NCBI GenBank assembly: GCA_965240325.2
Contig: OZ251235.1
Span: 744,001 to 808,000, forward strand
Source of the DNA: Rebecca billardiae RCC1528
Lineage: Eukaryota > Haptophyta
Direction: 5' to 3'
Length of the DNA stretch: 64,000 nt
Part shown: in pieces, positions 32,001-43,240 of the stretch
Layout: each line of letters starts with the position of its first letter
Position numbering within the stretch: the stretch's first letter is position 1
Program-made: the position numbers and the translations under genes
Notes under the pieces: model-generated
What the model was told of the DNA's origin: nothing
Seen by the model: only the letters and a program-made list of their open reading frames with translations
The model's database searches: none

Positions 32001-35000
32001 CTAGGTCTCGACCGTCGGCGCGCCGAGCTTGATGCCGCCGCGTGTCGCGGCGATCTCCTCGTCGATGGTGCCCTCGACGAGCAGCCGGTAGATGAGGACC
32101 TTCTTGGTCTGGCCGTACCGCCTGATCCGGCCGATGGCCTGGGTCTCCCACGCCTGTGCGCGCGCGCGCGCACGAGCGGAGTGGCGCGCGCAACTCGGCC
32201 GCCGGGTGAGCGCGCACACACGCCGCGCGGCCGCGCGCGCAGCGGAGGGCAGGCACGGGCCGCGCGCGCCAGCCGCGCACCTGGTACAGGTGGTCCGAGT
32301 CCGCGAGGATCGGGTGCACGAAGAAGGCGTGGTTTGCGATCGTGAGGTTCGCGCCCGCCGCGGACTCGTTGCCGATGTTGAGCAGCAGGCAGGTCGGGCC
32401 GGCGTCGCTGCCCCCGCCCTCGCGCTGGAAGGCGCCGAGCGCGTTGGTCTTCTGGAAGACCGACCCCTTGAGCTGCTGCGCGCTGATGCCGCCGTCGCGC
32501 AGCGCGTGCGCCACCACCTCCATCAGGTCGTCGAACTGCACGAAGACCAAGGCGCGCTCGCCCGCCGGCAGCGACTTGATCGTGCTCACCAGCCGCTTGA
32601 GCTTGGAGCCGAACTCGGGCGCAGCGGCCGCGGCGCGCGCGGCCGCGGCGCCAACCGAGTGCGCCGCGGCCTTGCCGCGCGCGCCGCTGGCCGGCGAGGC
32701 GGCCTTGCTCCGCCCGCCCTTGCTCGGCGTCGGCTTGGCGCTGCCGCTGCCGCCGCCCGCCTTGGCCGCGTCGGCGCCCGCCGCCTCCTCGCCGAGCATC
32801 GTGCACGGCACCACCGAGGAGGGGCGCACCGGTGCCTTGCAGCCCTCGACCGGGCACTCCTGCGGGCGGCGCGGCGCGGTGCGGCGCCGGGCGGTGGCAC
32901 GCGGCGTGAGCCGCGGGCACGGCGGCGGGCACGCTCGGGCGGCGCGCGCCCGTGTGCGCCTCGCGGCGCGTCCGCCGGGGTGCACACACACACGCACACA
33001 CGCGCGCACGCACACACACGCTTTCCGCGCGCGCGCGCGTGCCGCCGTGCGGGCGCGCGCACCTGGATGTTAGCATGGTGGCGCAGCTCACGCAGCGTGC
33101 CGCAGTGGCCGCAGCACGAGAGGATCGCCTCCGGGCGCGGCGCGTCCTTGCGCGAGGCCGGCGCCGCGGCGGGCTGCTGCATGTCGCGCACCGCCTGGAA
33201 GTAGCGCAGCGAGCGCAGCCGGCCGACCAGCTCCTTCGTCACCGCGCGCAGGTGGTCATGTGTGTCTTTGCGCACGTCCCACTTGGCCTCGCGTGTCGCG
33301 TCCTCGTGTGCGGCCGTGCCGCGCGCGAGCTGCTTCTTGAGCTTGGAGGGCTGGCCCTGCACGCCCGACTTCTTGTCCACCTCGCCGCGCACGTACAGCG
33401 TCAGGTCGAGCAGCTTGCGCGCGTGCTTGCCCTGCTTCGCCCGCGCCTGCGCCGCCGCGAGCAGCTCGCGCACCACGCGCGTCGCGTCAGGGTCGCCCAC
33501 GCCCGCCTTGGCGCCCACCTCCGACATCCAGCGCACAAAGTGCTGCGCCGGGTCGAACTGGTCGAGCGCCTGCGCGCGCGCGGCGCGGCGCGCGGGCGCG
33601 GCGGGCGCGGCGCGGCGAGGGGCCGGCAAGCGTGCGTGAGCGGAAGGCAGGCGCGTGCGGCAGGCTGGTGGATGGGCGCGGGGCCGGTCGGGCGCGCGAG
33701 GCTGGGGCGCCGCGCGCGTCGCCCGCGCCGCGCCGGGCGCGCGCGCGCGCGCGCGACGCACCCCCTCCTCGGGCTTGAAGCTCGGATCGAGCTGCTGCAC
33801 CTCGGCGATCTTGACGTAAATCTCGCCGAGCACCGCCTCGAGGTCCGCCTTGCACTCGTCCAGCTGCGCCTGCCGCGTGTCGACGATCGCCTGGCACACC
33901 TGCAGCGCGGAGCGGCCGCCCGCCTCGAGGTCGAAGTGCGCGCACCGCTTGAGCAGCGCCTCCTCCGGCGACTTGGACTTGCCGAGCACCGTGCGCAGCC
34001 GCGCCTCGCGGTCGCCCGAGGTGGCGCCGCCCGAGCGCTTCGACTTCTTCTGCTTCATCTCCATCGCCTGCAGGTGGTGGTCCAGCTCGAGGTAGATGGC
34101 GCGCTCGGCGGGCGTGAGCGTGACGGCGAGCGTGCGCGTCTCGCACGGGATCTCGTCGATCTCCGCGATGTTCTGCCGCACGAAGCGGTCGAGGAAGGCC
34201 TGGGCGAGGCCCTGCCGCCGCGCGTGCCACGCGTGCGTGTGCTTCGTGTTGTAGAACGCGAACGCCTCCGCGCGCGTCTGCTCCGACTTGGCGCAGTCCG
34301 CCGCCTCCGGCTGGCCGAGGTGGACGCCGAGGAAGTCGCCGATCCCCTTGATGTCTTCAAAGTCGCGCACCGGCGGCGTGCCCGAGAGGCACCAGCGCGC
34401 GCTGGTGGAGAGCCCGCTCACGACGACCGCGCGCTCGCGCGAGGTGGGCGGCAGGTAGGTGAACTCGTCCACGACGACGCGCGCCCAGTGGAAGAGCTCG
34501 AACGGCGGCGAGCGCAGGTTGCGCCAGTCGCGCCGCACCGCGGCCGAGCTGAGGCCCCACGGGTCGCCCACGGCCGGCAGCGCGGCGGTCACGCCGCCCT
34601 CGGCGGCGGCGTCGTCGTCGGACGGCTCGGCCGCGTCAGCCGCGCCCTCGTCCTCGAACGCGTCCGCGTCCTCCTCGTCCGCCGCGGCGGCTGCCGTCGC
34701 CTTGCGCTTCCGCCCGCCGCCCGCCGCGCCTCCGCGCGCGCGCTTGGTCGGCGGCGCGCCGCCGGCAGCCGCCTTGGACGGCCCGGCACCGCGCGCGCGG
34801 TTGATGAGCCCGACCTTGTTCTCCTTCTTGCCGCGGCCGCGCTTGCCGCCGACCACGCCCGTCTCGTCGCTGCCGTCGGCCGTGTCGTCGTCCTCCTCCT
34901 CCGCCGCCTCAGCGCCGTCGCCCGCGCCCGCGCCCGCCTTGGCCGCGTCGGCGCGCTTGGTCGCCTCGGCGAGCGCCGCGCCGATCAGCCGCTTTTTCTG

Positions 35001-38000
35001 CTCGATCACGAGCTGCGCGGCTGTTGCGCTCGCCTCCTGCGCCGCGCGCTTGCGTGACTCGGCGACGCGCTTGGCGCCCGCGCCGCCGGTGAGCTCGCGC
35101 ACGCGCTGCTCGAGCCGGCCCACCGCCTGCGCGTAGCTCTGCGCGAAGTAGCGCGAGTGCTTGCCCGAGGCGGCGGACGCGCCGGTGAGCTGCGGCTGGC
35201 CCGCGAGCGACATGAGCCGCTCGTAGTAGTTGTCCGAGCGCAGCACCGACGTCGCGACGATGACCACGTCGACCTCCATCACCTGTCGCGCGGTGATCGA
35301 GCCCAGCGTGCCGACCGTCTTGACCAGCAGCGTCTTGAGCTTCTCGCCCGTGAACTTGCGCACCTCCGACGGCCACTGGTCGAGGAGGTGCGGAGGCGCA
35401 AAGATGAGCGTCGCCTGCGTCGGGATGCGCGGCGCGCCGCCGAGCGCCGCCGCGGCCGCCGCGCTCTCGCCGCCCTTGCGCACCGCCTCGGGCAGCGCGG
35501 CCCACGGCGTGGCGACGCGCCCGGGTGCCGGGGGCACGCGCTGCGCCGCCTTGGCTGCGTCGATCAGCCCGAGCGTGATGGCGGTCTTGCCGTAGCCCAC
35601 CTGGTCGGCGAGCACACCGCCGCGCACGAGCACCGCGCGCTTCGCGCGCGCCTCGAGCCGCCAGCCCATCGCCGGCAGCACGGCCTCCTCGACCTCCTCC
35701 TCGAGGAAGGGCTCGGCGGTCGCCTCCTGCGCGAGCATCCACGACAGCGAGCGCTGCTGCTCGGGGCGCAGCTTGAACTTGACGAAGCTGGGCGGCTGCG
35801 CCGCCTCCGGGTCGCGGCGGTTGGAGGTGAGCTGCAGCGGCGGCAGCGGCGACACCTCGCCCGTGTGCGCGACGACGCGCCAGCCCGCCGAGAAGGCGTG
35901 CGTGCGCTCGGCCTCGGCACGCTGCGCATCCGACGCCATCAGCGCCGGCAGCGCCGCCGCCGCGCGGTGCACGAGCGATGCCGCGTTCACCGCGATGCGC
36001 AGCTCGCCCTCCATGGTGCGCGCAGCGGGCGCGCCGCCGCGCTGGGACGCGGCCGGCGCGCCGCCCGCCGCGTCCGTCGTGCGCAGCTGCACGATGAAGG
36101 CGGAGGGGCGCGACTTGACGGCGCGCTCGTAAGCGGCGGCCTCGCGAGGGTCTTCGATCGGCTCCAGCCGGCCGCCGCCCTTGCGCCGCCAGCGGATGGA
36201 GGGCGGCATCGGCGCGGAGCGCGGGCAGCGCTCAAGCGTGAGCGCCCCGCCCGCGTCTGCCGCCTGCCACTCCGTCAGCGCCTCCGGCAGCTCGATGCGG
36301 CTCGTCAGCCACGCCAGACCTTCGAACTTGAGCGTCGAGCGCTCGAGCGGCAGCGTCACCCAGCCGGCCGCCGCGGCCGCGGCCGCGCCGTCGGCGGCGA
36401 CGGCGGCGGTGCTCGGGGCGGCAGCGGCGGGCACGGGCTTGGGCCACACGGCCGCGCGCGCCGCCGCGCCCGGCGCCGAGGACGCCGCGCCGTCGGCGCG
36501 CTCCTCCGCGGCCAAGCGCACGTCGGCATCCGGCAGCGGCGCGCGCGCGCGCACGATCACGGGCGCGCGCTTGTACGCGCCGCCACCCAGCGGGATCGGC
36601 TCGGCCGCGATCGTCGGCCGGCTGGCGACGGTGGCGCCGGCAACGGCGGTGGCGGCCAGCACGGCACTCGGCGCCGCCACCCACCGCCCGCGCATCTCGC
36701 ACGCGACGACGGTGGGCTTCGAGCCGTCGTCGGGCCGCCAGGCCGCGTCAAGCCGCGCGAGCGCCTCGCGCGCCTCGCCGTACCCGAGCCGCGCGTGCTC
36801 GTGCGCGAAGACGAACGCGTCGGTGGTGCGCGAGCCGACCGAGGTCTGCTCGAGGAAGAGGAAGGTCTCGCGCGCGGGCGAGCTCTCGGGCGCAGCGGCC
36901 GCCGCCGCCGCCGCCGCCTTTGCCGCCGCGCCTCGGCCCTTGGTCGGCGTGCTGGACGGGGTGCGCTTGCCGCCGCGGCTGCTGCTGCCCGCAGTCGCGG
37001 CCGCGCCCGCGCCCTCGCGCTTGTGCAGCGAGCCCATGGCGCCGTCGCACTTGTCGAGCCAGCGGTACACACCGCCGATCGCCGGCGCGGGCTCATCCAC
37101 GACCTTGCTCTCGTCCTCGCTGTCCGCGACGGGCGACTCGGCGGCGCCGCCGCCGATGGCCGAGGAGACGCGCCACGACGGCGCCACGGCGCGCACATCG
37201 CCGCTCACGCGCAGCTCGTAGCGGTCGAAGCGCTTCTTGACGGCGAAGCCGTGCGAGGGGCCGCGCTCGGCCATCTTGTCGCGCATGCCGACGGGTAGCG
37301 CCACCGGATCCTGCAGGCCGATGCGCGCCTCCCACGTGTCGACGAGGTCACCGACGCCGCGGATGGTCACCTCCGTCCGCCGCACCGCCGGCGTGTTGAT
37401 CTCCCAGCCGCCGAGCAGGCCGTCGGCGCTGCTGCCGAGCACGCTCGTGACTGCCTTGGGGTCGAGGAAGCAGCGCGCCACAGGCAGCGCGAACACCTTG
37501 GCGAGCATCTCGCCCGGCGTCTGCCCCGTGACCGCCGCCGGCCCGCCGGGCAGGTTTGAGACGAGCGAGGCGGTGGTGAGCTGCTTGCCGAGCGCCGCCG
37601 GCTGCGACGCCGACGGCTGCTTGGCCACGGCAGCCGGCTGGCGCGAGCCGGCGCGAGAGCCGCCGCCGCGGCTCGACGAGGGCGTGGGCGGCGCGCTGTT
37701 CTTGGGCGAGGCCACGCTGCGCTTGGGCGAGGGCTTGGGCGAGCTGCCGCGCTTGGGCGACGGCTGCGGCGCCGCGCCCGGCGCCGCGGCAGCCGCGTCG
37801 TCCGCCGCCGCCAGCTCAGCCGCGCTCGGCACGCCGCCGAGCTCGTTGGCGCGCGCGCACGCGGCGCGCACGGCGCGGTCGGCGAGCTGCAGCCGCCACT
37901 CAGCGCACTCGGCCGCGCCGCCACCGAGCAGGCGCAGCGTGAGCGTCGCCGCCTCGCACGTGAACGTCGCCGTCCACGCGCGGCCACGGTGCAGCGCGCG

Positions 38001-40998
38001 GAAGCACAGCTCGGCGCCGTGCACGGCGGCGCTCACCGCCTCGGCCCACGCCTCCCAGACCGCGTCCGCGATGGCGGCGGGGCGGAGCGCGTCGAGGGCG
38101 GCGCGGTCGAAGCCCGTGAGGCGCACGCGCATGGGCAGCGCCTTGCGCAGCTGCGCGCCGAACGCACGCGGGTGCGTGCGCGCCACGCCGTTGAAGGTGT
38201 TCGGCGCGAGCTCGTCAAAGCAGTGCTCCGGCCGCCCGGCCGCGCCGAGCGACACGGTGTGGCCGCACTCGCGGCAGCACTTGATGCAGCGGACCAAGTC
38301 CGCGGCGCCCTCGGAGAGGCAGAGGCGCGCAGAGGTGGCCGCGCCGCTGATGAGCGCAGCCACCGAGCCCGCGCCGCCCTGCTCGAGGCCGAGCGAGAGC
38401 GGGGCGCACACGAGCGTGTGCTCGCCGACGACCTCGACATCGCCGTCGCACCGCTGCGCAGCCGCGGCCGCAGCGCCCACCGTGCGCTGCTCCTGCTGCT
38501 GCTGCTGCTCGGTGGTGGCGTTGGCGGCGGCGGCGGCCGAGGCGAGATCGGCACCGACCGCGCGACCGCGAGGCGCGCGGGGCGTACCCGCGCGCGAGCC
38601 CGCGCGCGAGCCCGCGCGCGAGCCCGCGCGCGAGCCCGCGGCGGGCGCGAGCGGCTGCGCGCCGTCCGGAGCGGCCGCGCCGGCCGGCGCCATGTTGCGC
38701 GCGTTGAGCGCGTCGAGGGCGTGGACGAGCGCGGAGGCGATCGTCGTGCCGACGACCGTCGTCGTCATCGCGTTGCCCGCGAGGTCGGCCATCTGCTCCT
38801 CCGACTCCTTCGTGAGCAGGAGGTCGTCCACCGGGATGCCCTGCAGGGACAGCGCCTCGACGCCGATCAGCGGGCCGCCGCGCGAGGTGACGAACGGCAC
38901 CATCGAGGGCGTGAGGCACGGGCAGATGCCCGCGCGCGTGCCCGAGGTGTTGCGGTCGACGTTCTGCGACAGGTTCCACACGAGCGTCTTGAACTTGGCG
39001 TCGACCGAGCGGTTCGCCACCTCGCGCAGGTAGTCGATGTCGATCAGGTCGAGCACACGCTCCGTCTGAGCGTTGCCCCAGTCGTTCCACGCGTAGTCGG
39101 GCAGGTGGCACGCGCCGCCGTCGCGCCAGTCGGTGTACGGCCGCTTGTGCCCGAGCTGCTCGTCCGTGCGGCAGCGCTGGTGGCGCGCCTCGCACTTGGC
39201 CCAGTCCGTCACCACGTCGGCCTTCTGCTTGCGCTGCGAGAGGCGGCGGCGCGCCTCCATCACGCGCGCGTCGTCGTGCGGCAGCAGGAACGCCTCGAGC
39301 GAGGAGGAGGCGGGGCGCTCGAGCTGGCGCACGTGCTGGAAGATGGTGCGCGGCAGCTCGACGTCGGCGTTGTCCTTCGCGCGGGTCGCCACGAGGTACA
39401 CGCGCGTGCGCGTGTGCGGGATGTAGTACTGCTTGGTGTCGACGCGCATGTACGCGCAGTTGTACCCAAGCGGGATGAGCTTCTTCGTGCACACCTGCTC
39501 CCACGGCGCGGAGCACACGTTCTCGAGGATGACGATGGGGGGCTGGTGCTTCTCGATCCACTTCTGCATGCCGCGGAACGTCTGCCCGGACTCGCCGCCG
39601 TCGTCGAGGCCCTTGTTCTTGTTGTTCAGGTTGCTGCTCGAGGCCGCGGCGCCGCCAGAGTTGGGCACGGTCGCGAGCCGCAGCCGCGGCCGCGGGCGCG
39701 CGCGCGCGCGGGAGAGCGCGCGCGGTGTGAGCACGCCGCGCGCCGGGCGCGCGCGCGCGCCGGCCACGCGCCTCGCACACGCTCGCGCGCGCCGGCGCGT
39801 GCACGCACGAGTAATCCACGCACGAGGTGCCGGCGATCAGCATGTCGACGTCACCCGGCACGTCCGTGAGTGCGCCGTACGCGGTCGTCGCCTGCTCGCC
39901 GTCGAGCTCGCGGATGTCGCGGAAGAGGATGGGCGGCGAGAAGTTGCGCTCGATGTAGGCCTGCTTGAAGGGCTCGATCTCGCACGAGAAGACGTGCTCC
40001 CACCGCAGCGCCGTGCCGTGCTGCACGCGGCACGCCTCCGACATCATCTCGAGCGCGAGCAGCGGCGACTCGGTGCCCGAGCACATCGTCGCGACGCGCA
40101 GCGGGCGCTTCCAGCGCGCGGTCGACTCGGCGACCTGCTTGAACGAGTCGCCGAGGTTGCGCACGATGTCCGCGAACATGTCGTGCGGCGAGACGATCAC
40201 GGGCAGCTCGGCGAGCTGCTGCTCGCTGTAGCGCGACTTGCCGCCTGACACGCAGTGCGCGTTCTTCTCCTTCGGATCGGCCGACGTGGCGGACTCGCGC
40301 GCGGAGCGCTCGGCAGCCCGGCGGTCGGCCTTCTGCCGGAGCACCTCCTCCTGCGACGGCTTCGCCCGCTTCGCCTTGCGCGCCGCCGGCTGCGCCTTGG
40401 CACCGCGCGCGCCGGCGCGCCCGCGCGCGCGCATGCGCGACGAATCCAGGTCGAAGTCGTCGTCCTCGTCGGCTTCCATGGCGCTGCCGTCTTTGCTCGG
40501 CGGCGTCACGTTCTCGTAGTCCTCGTCGTCCTCATCCCCGGCCGAGCGGCCGCCTTTCGACCGGCCGCGCCCCGCGCGCGCCTCGGGCGTGCCGTGCCCC
40601 TTGGAGCGCGCGAGCGCGAGCTCGTCGCCCTCGAGGCTGTCGACGAGCGGGTCGTCGTCCATGCGCTTGAAGGCCTCCTCGGCCTTGGTCGCCGCGCCCC
40701 TTTTCGGGCTGTCGCGCACCATCTCGGCCCGAGCCTGCTTCGCAGCCTCACAGAGCCGCTCGCGGGGTGCGCCCCGGTGGTGCTCAAGCCCCAGCCCCGC
40801 AGCTACTCTGCGCGAGCCCTCGCGCGCACGCGCAGCTCGAGCGCGCGAAATAGTCGCGCCAAGGCGCGAAGCGCCACTGGTCGTCACACCCGAGCTGTGG
40901 CCAACGGCTCGGGCAAAATGAGTCCGGCTCAGTTCGGGGCGGGTTGGTGAAGAACCGTCCGTGGCAGCGGAGAGCTCCGGACTGCTTTGAGCTTGCAT
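32001..40998 (-). CDS. DNMT5-like DNA cytosine methyltransferase fused to RING and SNF2 ATPase
   Basis: Five exons by phase: 40998-39809, 39633-33762, 33569-33063, 32859-32281 and 32153-32001, giving 2,766 aa. Residues 1-260 are charged and disordered (nuclear-type basic runs). About 300-640 is a C5-MTase: motif I ATMCSGTESPLLAL (~303-316), motif IV-like TSCVDYS with the expected catalytic Cys (~393; split by intron 1), ENV (~434), and motif X LAGNAMTTTVVG. A Cys-rich patch (CIKCCRECG, ~848) follows. About 1680-2250 is the SNF2 N-lobe: P-loop DQVGYGKT (~1740) and VDEF (~2118) in place of DEAH. A RING-like finger (CCGHCG... joined to ECPVEGC, ~2506-2535) precedes the helicase C-lobe, which ends with GRIRRYGQ. 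MTase-RING-SNF2 in one chain is the DNMT5 architecture, known to maintain CG methylation using ATP. Nuclear location is inferred. Linkers are repetitive, for example RAGS repeats at 38589-38640. Confidence 0.9.
38589..38640. repeat. 12-bp in-frame repeat GCGCGCGAGCCC in the DNMT5-like gene
   Basis: About four copies in a row, encoding Arg-Ala-Gly-Ser units on the minus strand in a disordered linker after the methyltransferase domain. Length variation between alleles or assembly collapse is likely here. Confidence 0.85.
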
Positions 40999-41063
40999 CT
41001 GGCCTCCATCGATCTCACGCGTCTCGACTGCAGGCGGCCCGGTCGCGCCCAGCGGCAGGGAGC
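40999..41063. promoter_or_regulatory. 65-bp bidirectional 5' region of DNMT5-like and Bax-inhibitor genes
   Basis: The two ATGs point away from each other with only 65 bp between, so promoters and 5' UTRs must overlap or extend into the coding regions. No TATA box is visible. Confidence 0.5.
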
Positions 41064-42205
41064 ATGTTGTGCACGCGCGCGCTCGGCCGCACGTCCGCCG
41101 TGCGCGGCGGCGCATGGCCGCGAGCGCTGGGCCTCGGCGCGCGCTCGTTCGCCTCGTCTGCGGGCCCGCGCCCGCCCACGCTCTTCTCGTCCGCGCAGCC
41201 GCAGCGCGGCCTCGCCTTCAAGCCGCGCGAGGGCCGCTCGACCAAGGTGAAGGTCGACGTCAAGGAGAAGGACGCGCCCACCGAGTGGTGGCAGTCGGAG
41301 CAGGCGTCGTCGCAGAGCGCGTCCTCAGCGCAGCAGCAGCAGCAGCAGCAGTCGTACGAGCTCTACCAGCAGCAGCGCACGCAGCAGTACGCGGGCTCGT
41401 CGCAGTACGACGCGGTGACCAAAGGTGTCGCCGACCACCTGCGCAAGGTGTACGCGACGCTGTGCGCGGGGATCGGCGTGGCCGCGGGCGCGTCGATGTT
41501 CTCGATGGCGACCGGGCTCGCGAGCATGGTGCCGCCCATCGTGCCCGGCCTGCTCGCCCTCGCGCCGATGATCTACCTCGTCTCGTTCACGAACAAATTT
41601 GTGCGGCGCTCGGCGCCACGCCTCCGCGCCACGCGCACCGACTGCCGGCCGACCGAGGGTCCGCGCCGCCGCTGCGCCCGCTCACACGCGCGACCGGCCT
41701 TGCCCACGCCCGAAATCCCGCCGCGCAGACGCACAGCGCTGAGTTCCGAACGGCACTCTTCGCGTCGTTCACCGCGCTCTCTGGACTCGCCATCGCGCCG
41801 CTGCTCAAAATGTTCCTCGCCATCAACCCGACCGCCATCCCGCTCGCGCTCGGCGCGACGGCCGGGCTGTTTGGCGTGATGACTGTGCTCGCGATGATGG
41901 CCCCGCGCGGCGCGATGCTCAACTGGGGCGTGCCGCTCGGCGGCGGGATGATCGTGCTGCTGCTGCTCGGCGTCGGGGGCATGTTCGTCCCTGCGACCTC
42001 GGCGTGGGCACCGCTACTGCACAACATCATGCTGTATGGCGGGCTGGGGCTCTTCACGATCTACATCGCGTACGACACGCAGACCATGGTCGCCGAGTAC
42101 GAGATGGGCGAGGACGACCACCTGCGGCACGCGATCAACCTCTTCATCAACTTCCAGGCGATCTTCACGCGGCTGCTCATGATTCTGGGCATGCGAAACG
42201 ACTAG
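41064..42205 (+). CDS. Mitochondrial Bax inhibitor-1 family protein (GHITM/TMBIM5-like)
   Basis: Two exons, 41064-41600 and 41729-42205, joined in phase 0, giving 337 aa, close to the ~345 aa of animal GHITM. The N-terminus (MLCTRALGRTSAVRGG, then SFASS) is rich in Arg, Ser and Ala and lacks acids, as in mitochondrial presequences. A Gln-rich segment (CAG repeat, 41332-41351) precedes the membrane domain. Seven or so hydrophobic helices follow; family marks are LRKVYATLCAG, PLLHNIMLYGGLGLFTIYIAYDTQ (given here in part: YIAYDTQTMV) and the C-terminal INLFINFQAIFTRLLMILG type end. GHITM is an inner-membrane protein linked to cristae shape, cytochrome c retention and calcium/proton exchange in animals; role in algae is inferred. 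Confidence 0.9.
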
Positions 42206-42617
42206 AGCGCGCGGCCTGCCCATGCGAATGGCAGCAGGCTGCGCAGCTGCTGCTGAGGCGCTGTCGTCCGCCTGCTCCGATGCTCGTAGCTAGTGGGCGC
42301 AACGGCAGAACTGCTCGGCGAATGTGCACTGTAGGCGCCGTGTCGGCGAACACGACCGACGGTCGGTTACTACGGCACTGTCACTATGCCAGGCCTAGCT
42401 ATAGCAAGTACGCCGCGTCGTAGTAGTATACGCGGGGTACAGACAGTCAAGCGGCCCAGGGCAGCAGGGCCCGAGGGCCGACACGGCGACACGGTGACCC
42501 GCGCCCGCGGGTCCGACGGCGACGGCTGATGGCGGCATGGCACATGGCGCATTGCAGCGGGCCGCGGCTCAATGCGGGGATGATGATGCTCATTGGCATC
42601 GATCGCGTAGGGAAGCA
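42206..42617. other. Gene-free spacer between convergent genes
   Basis: About 410 bp joining the 3' ends of the Bax-inhibitor and BAG genes. Slightly AT-richer around 42400-42430 (CTATAGC, TAGTAGTATA). Nothing else is recognised. Confidence 0.4.
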
Positions 42618-43121
42618 TCACGATGCATGCGTACCGCCCGATGAGCTTAGCTGTTCTAGTCGAGCAAGCACCTGCTTCCTTCGAGCCCGGACGATATCAC
42701 GGGCGCCGTCGTCGATACCCGAGAGCTCAATGGCATCAAGCTTGAGCATCTGTTTCGTCACCTCCTCCGCATGCAGCGCGCTGCCATCCTGCTTGCTCTC
42801 GAGTGCATCGACCTCGAGCGCGATAGCGTGGATGGATGCCAGTGATTCGCGGGCGCTCGGGAGCACACTGAGCATCATCTTGTCGCGCTGGCGAATGCCG
42901 CTGTCGTGCAGCGTGACGTCCAGATCACCGATCTTTTTACCGCGGATGATGGCTGGCCCAAAGAGATGCTCCGCGCCGTCGACACCTTGGAAACCGTCGG
43001 CGGCAGCGAGCTCGAGCTTCACGTCACGCAGGCGCGCGTTCTCTGGAAGAGTCATCTCCACCCTCTTCCCATCGAGCACGACAAGAAATGTGATCGTCGT
43101 CTCTCCGGTCGCCGCCGCCAT
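42618..43121 (-). CDS. Ubiquitin-like plus BAG-domain cochaperone (BAG1-like)
   Basis: Single exon of 167 aa from the ATG at 43121. Residues about 8-85 read as a ubiquitin-like fold: TITFLVVLDGKRVEMTL, then LRDVKLELAA, FGPAIIRGKKIGD and the G-I-R-Q-R-D-K loop that corresponds to ubiquitin's G-I-P. Residues about 92-160 form a BAG-type helical bundle: IHAIALEVDALESK and, in the last helix, DIVRARRKQVLARLEQL. BAG domains bind the Hsp70 ATPase domain and act as nucleotide-exchange factors, and the ubiquitin-like part can dock the chaperone on the proteasome. The order and size match BAG1. It is head-to-head, 119 bp from the Sfi1-like gene. Confidence 0.82.
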   Translation of the reverse strand: MAAATGETTITFLVVLDGKRVEMTLPENARLRDVKLELAAADGFQGVDGAEHLFGPAIIRGKKIGDLDVTLHDSGIRQRDKMMLSVLPSARESLASIHAIALEVDALESKQDGSALHAEEVTKQMLKLDAIELSGIDDGARDIVRARRKQVLARLEQLSSSGGTHAS

Positions 43122-43240
43122 CGTGAGTTCGTGACGTCGATGCGCCCGGCTGCGGAGGCCCGGCTGCGAGCTGAGCAGAATTCTGTTTCGCGCCGGTCAT
43201 TCGCCGAGCGGCCAGCTCGCGCGGCGGCACTGTCTTGGCC

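Noticed and set aside
32953-33073. Direct use of the long read-through frame across 32860-33062 as coding.
   Set aside because: The segment is CA/CG repeat-rich, and splicing GTGCGC…CCGCAG joins the two halves of a RING-like finger in phase, so it is an intron.
34909-37298. Long open frames on the plus strand over the methyltransferase gene.
   Set aside because: High GC removes stop codons on the opposite strand. The proteins are Arg/Ala-rich with no family signal, while the minus strand encodes the SNF2 and methyltransferase motifs.
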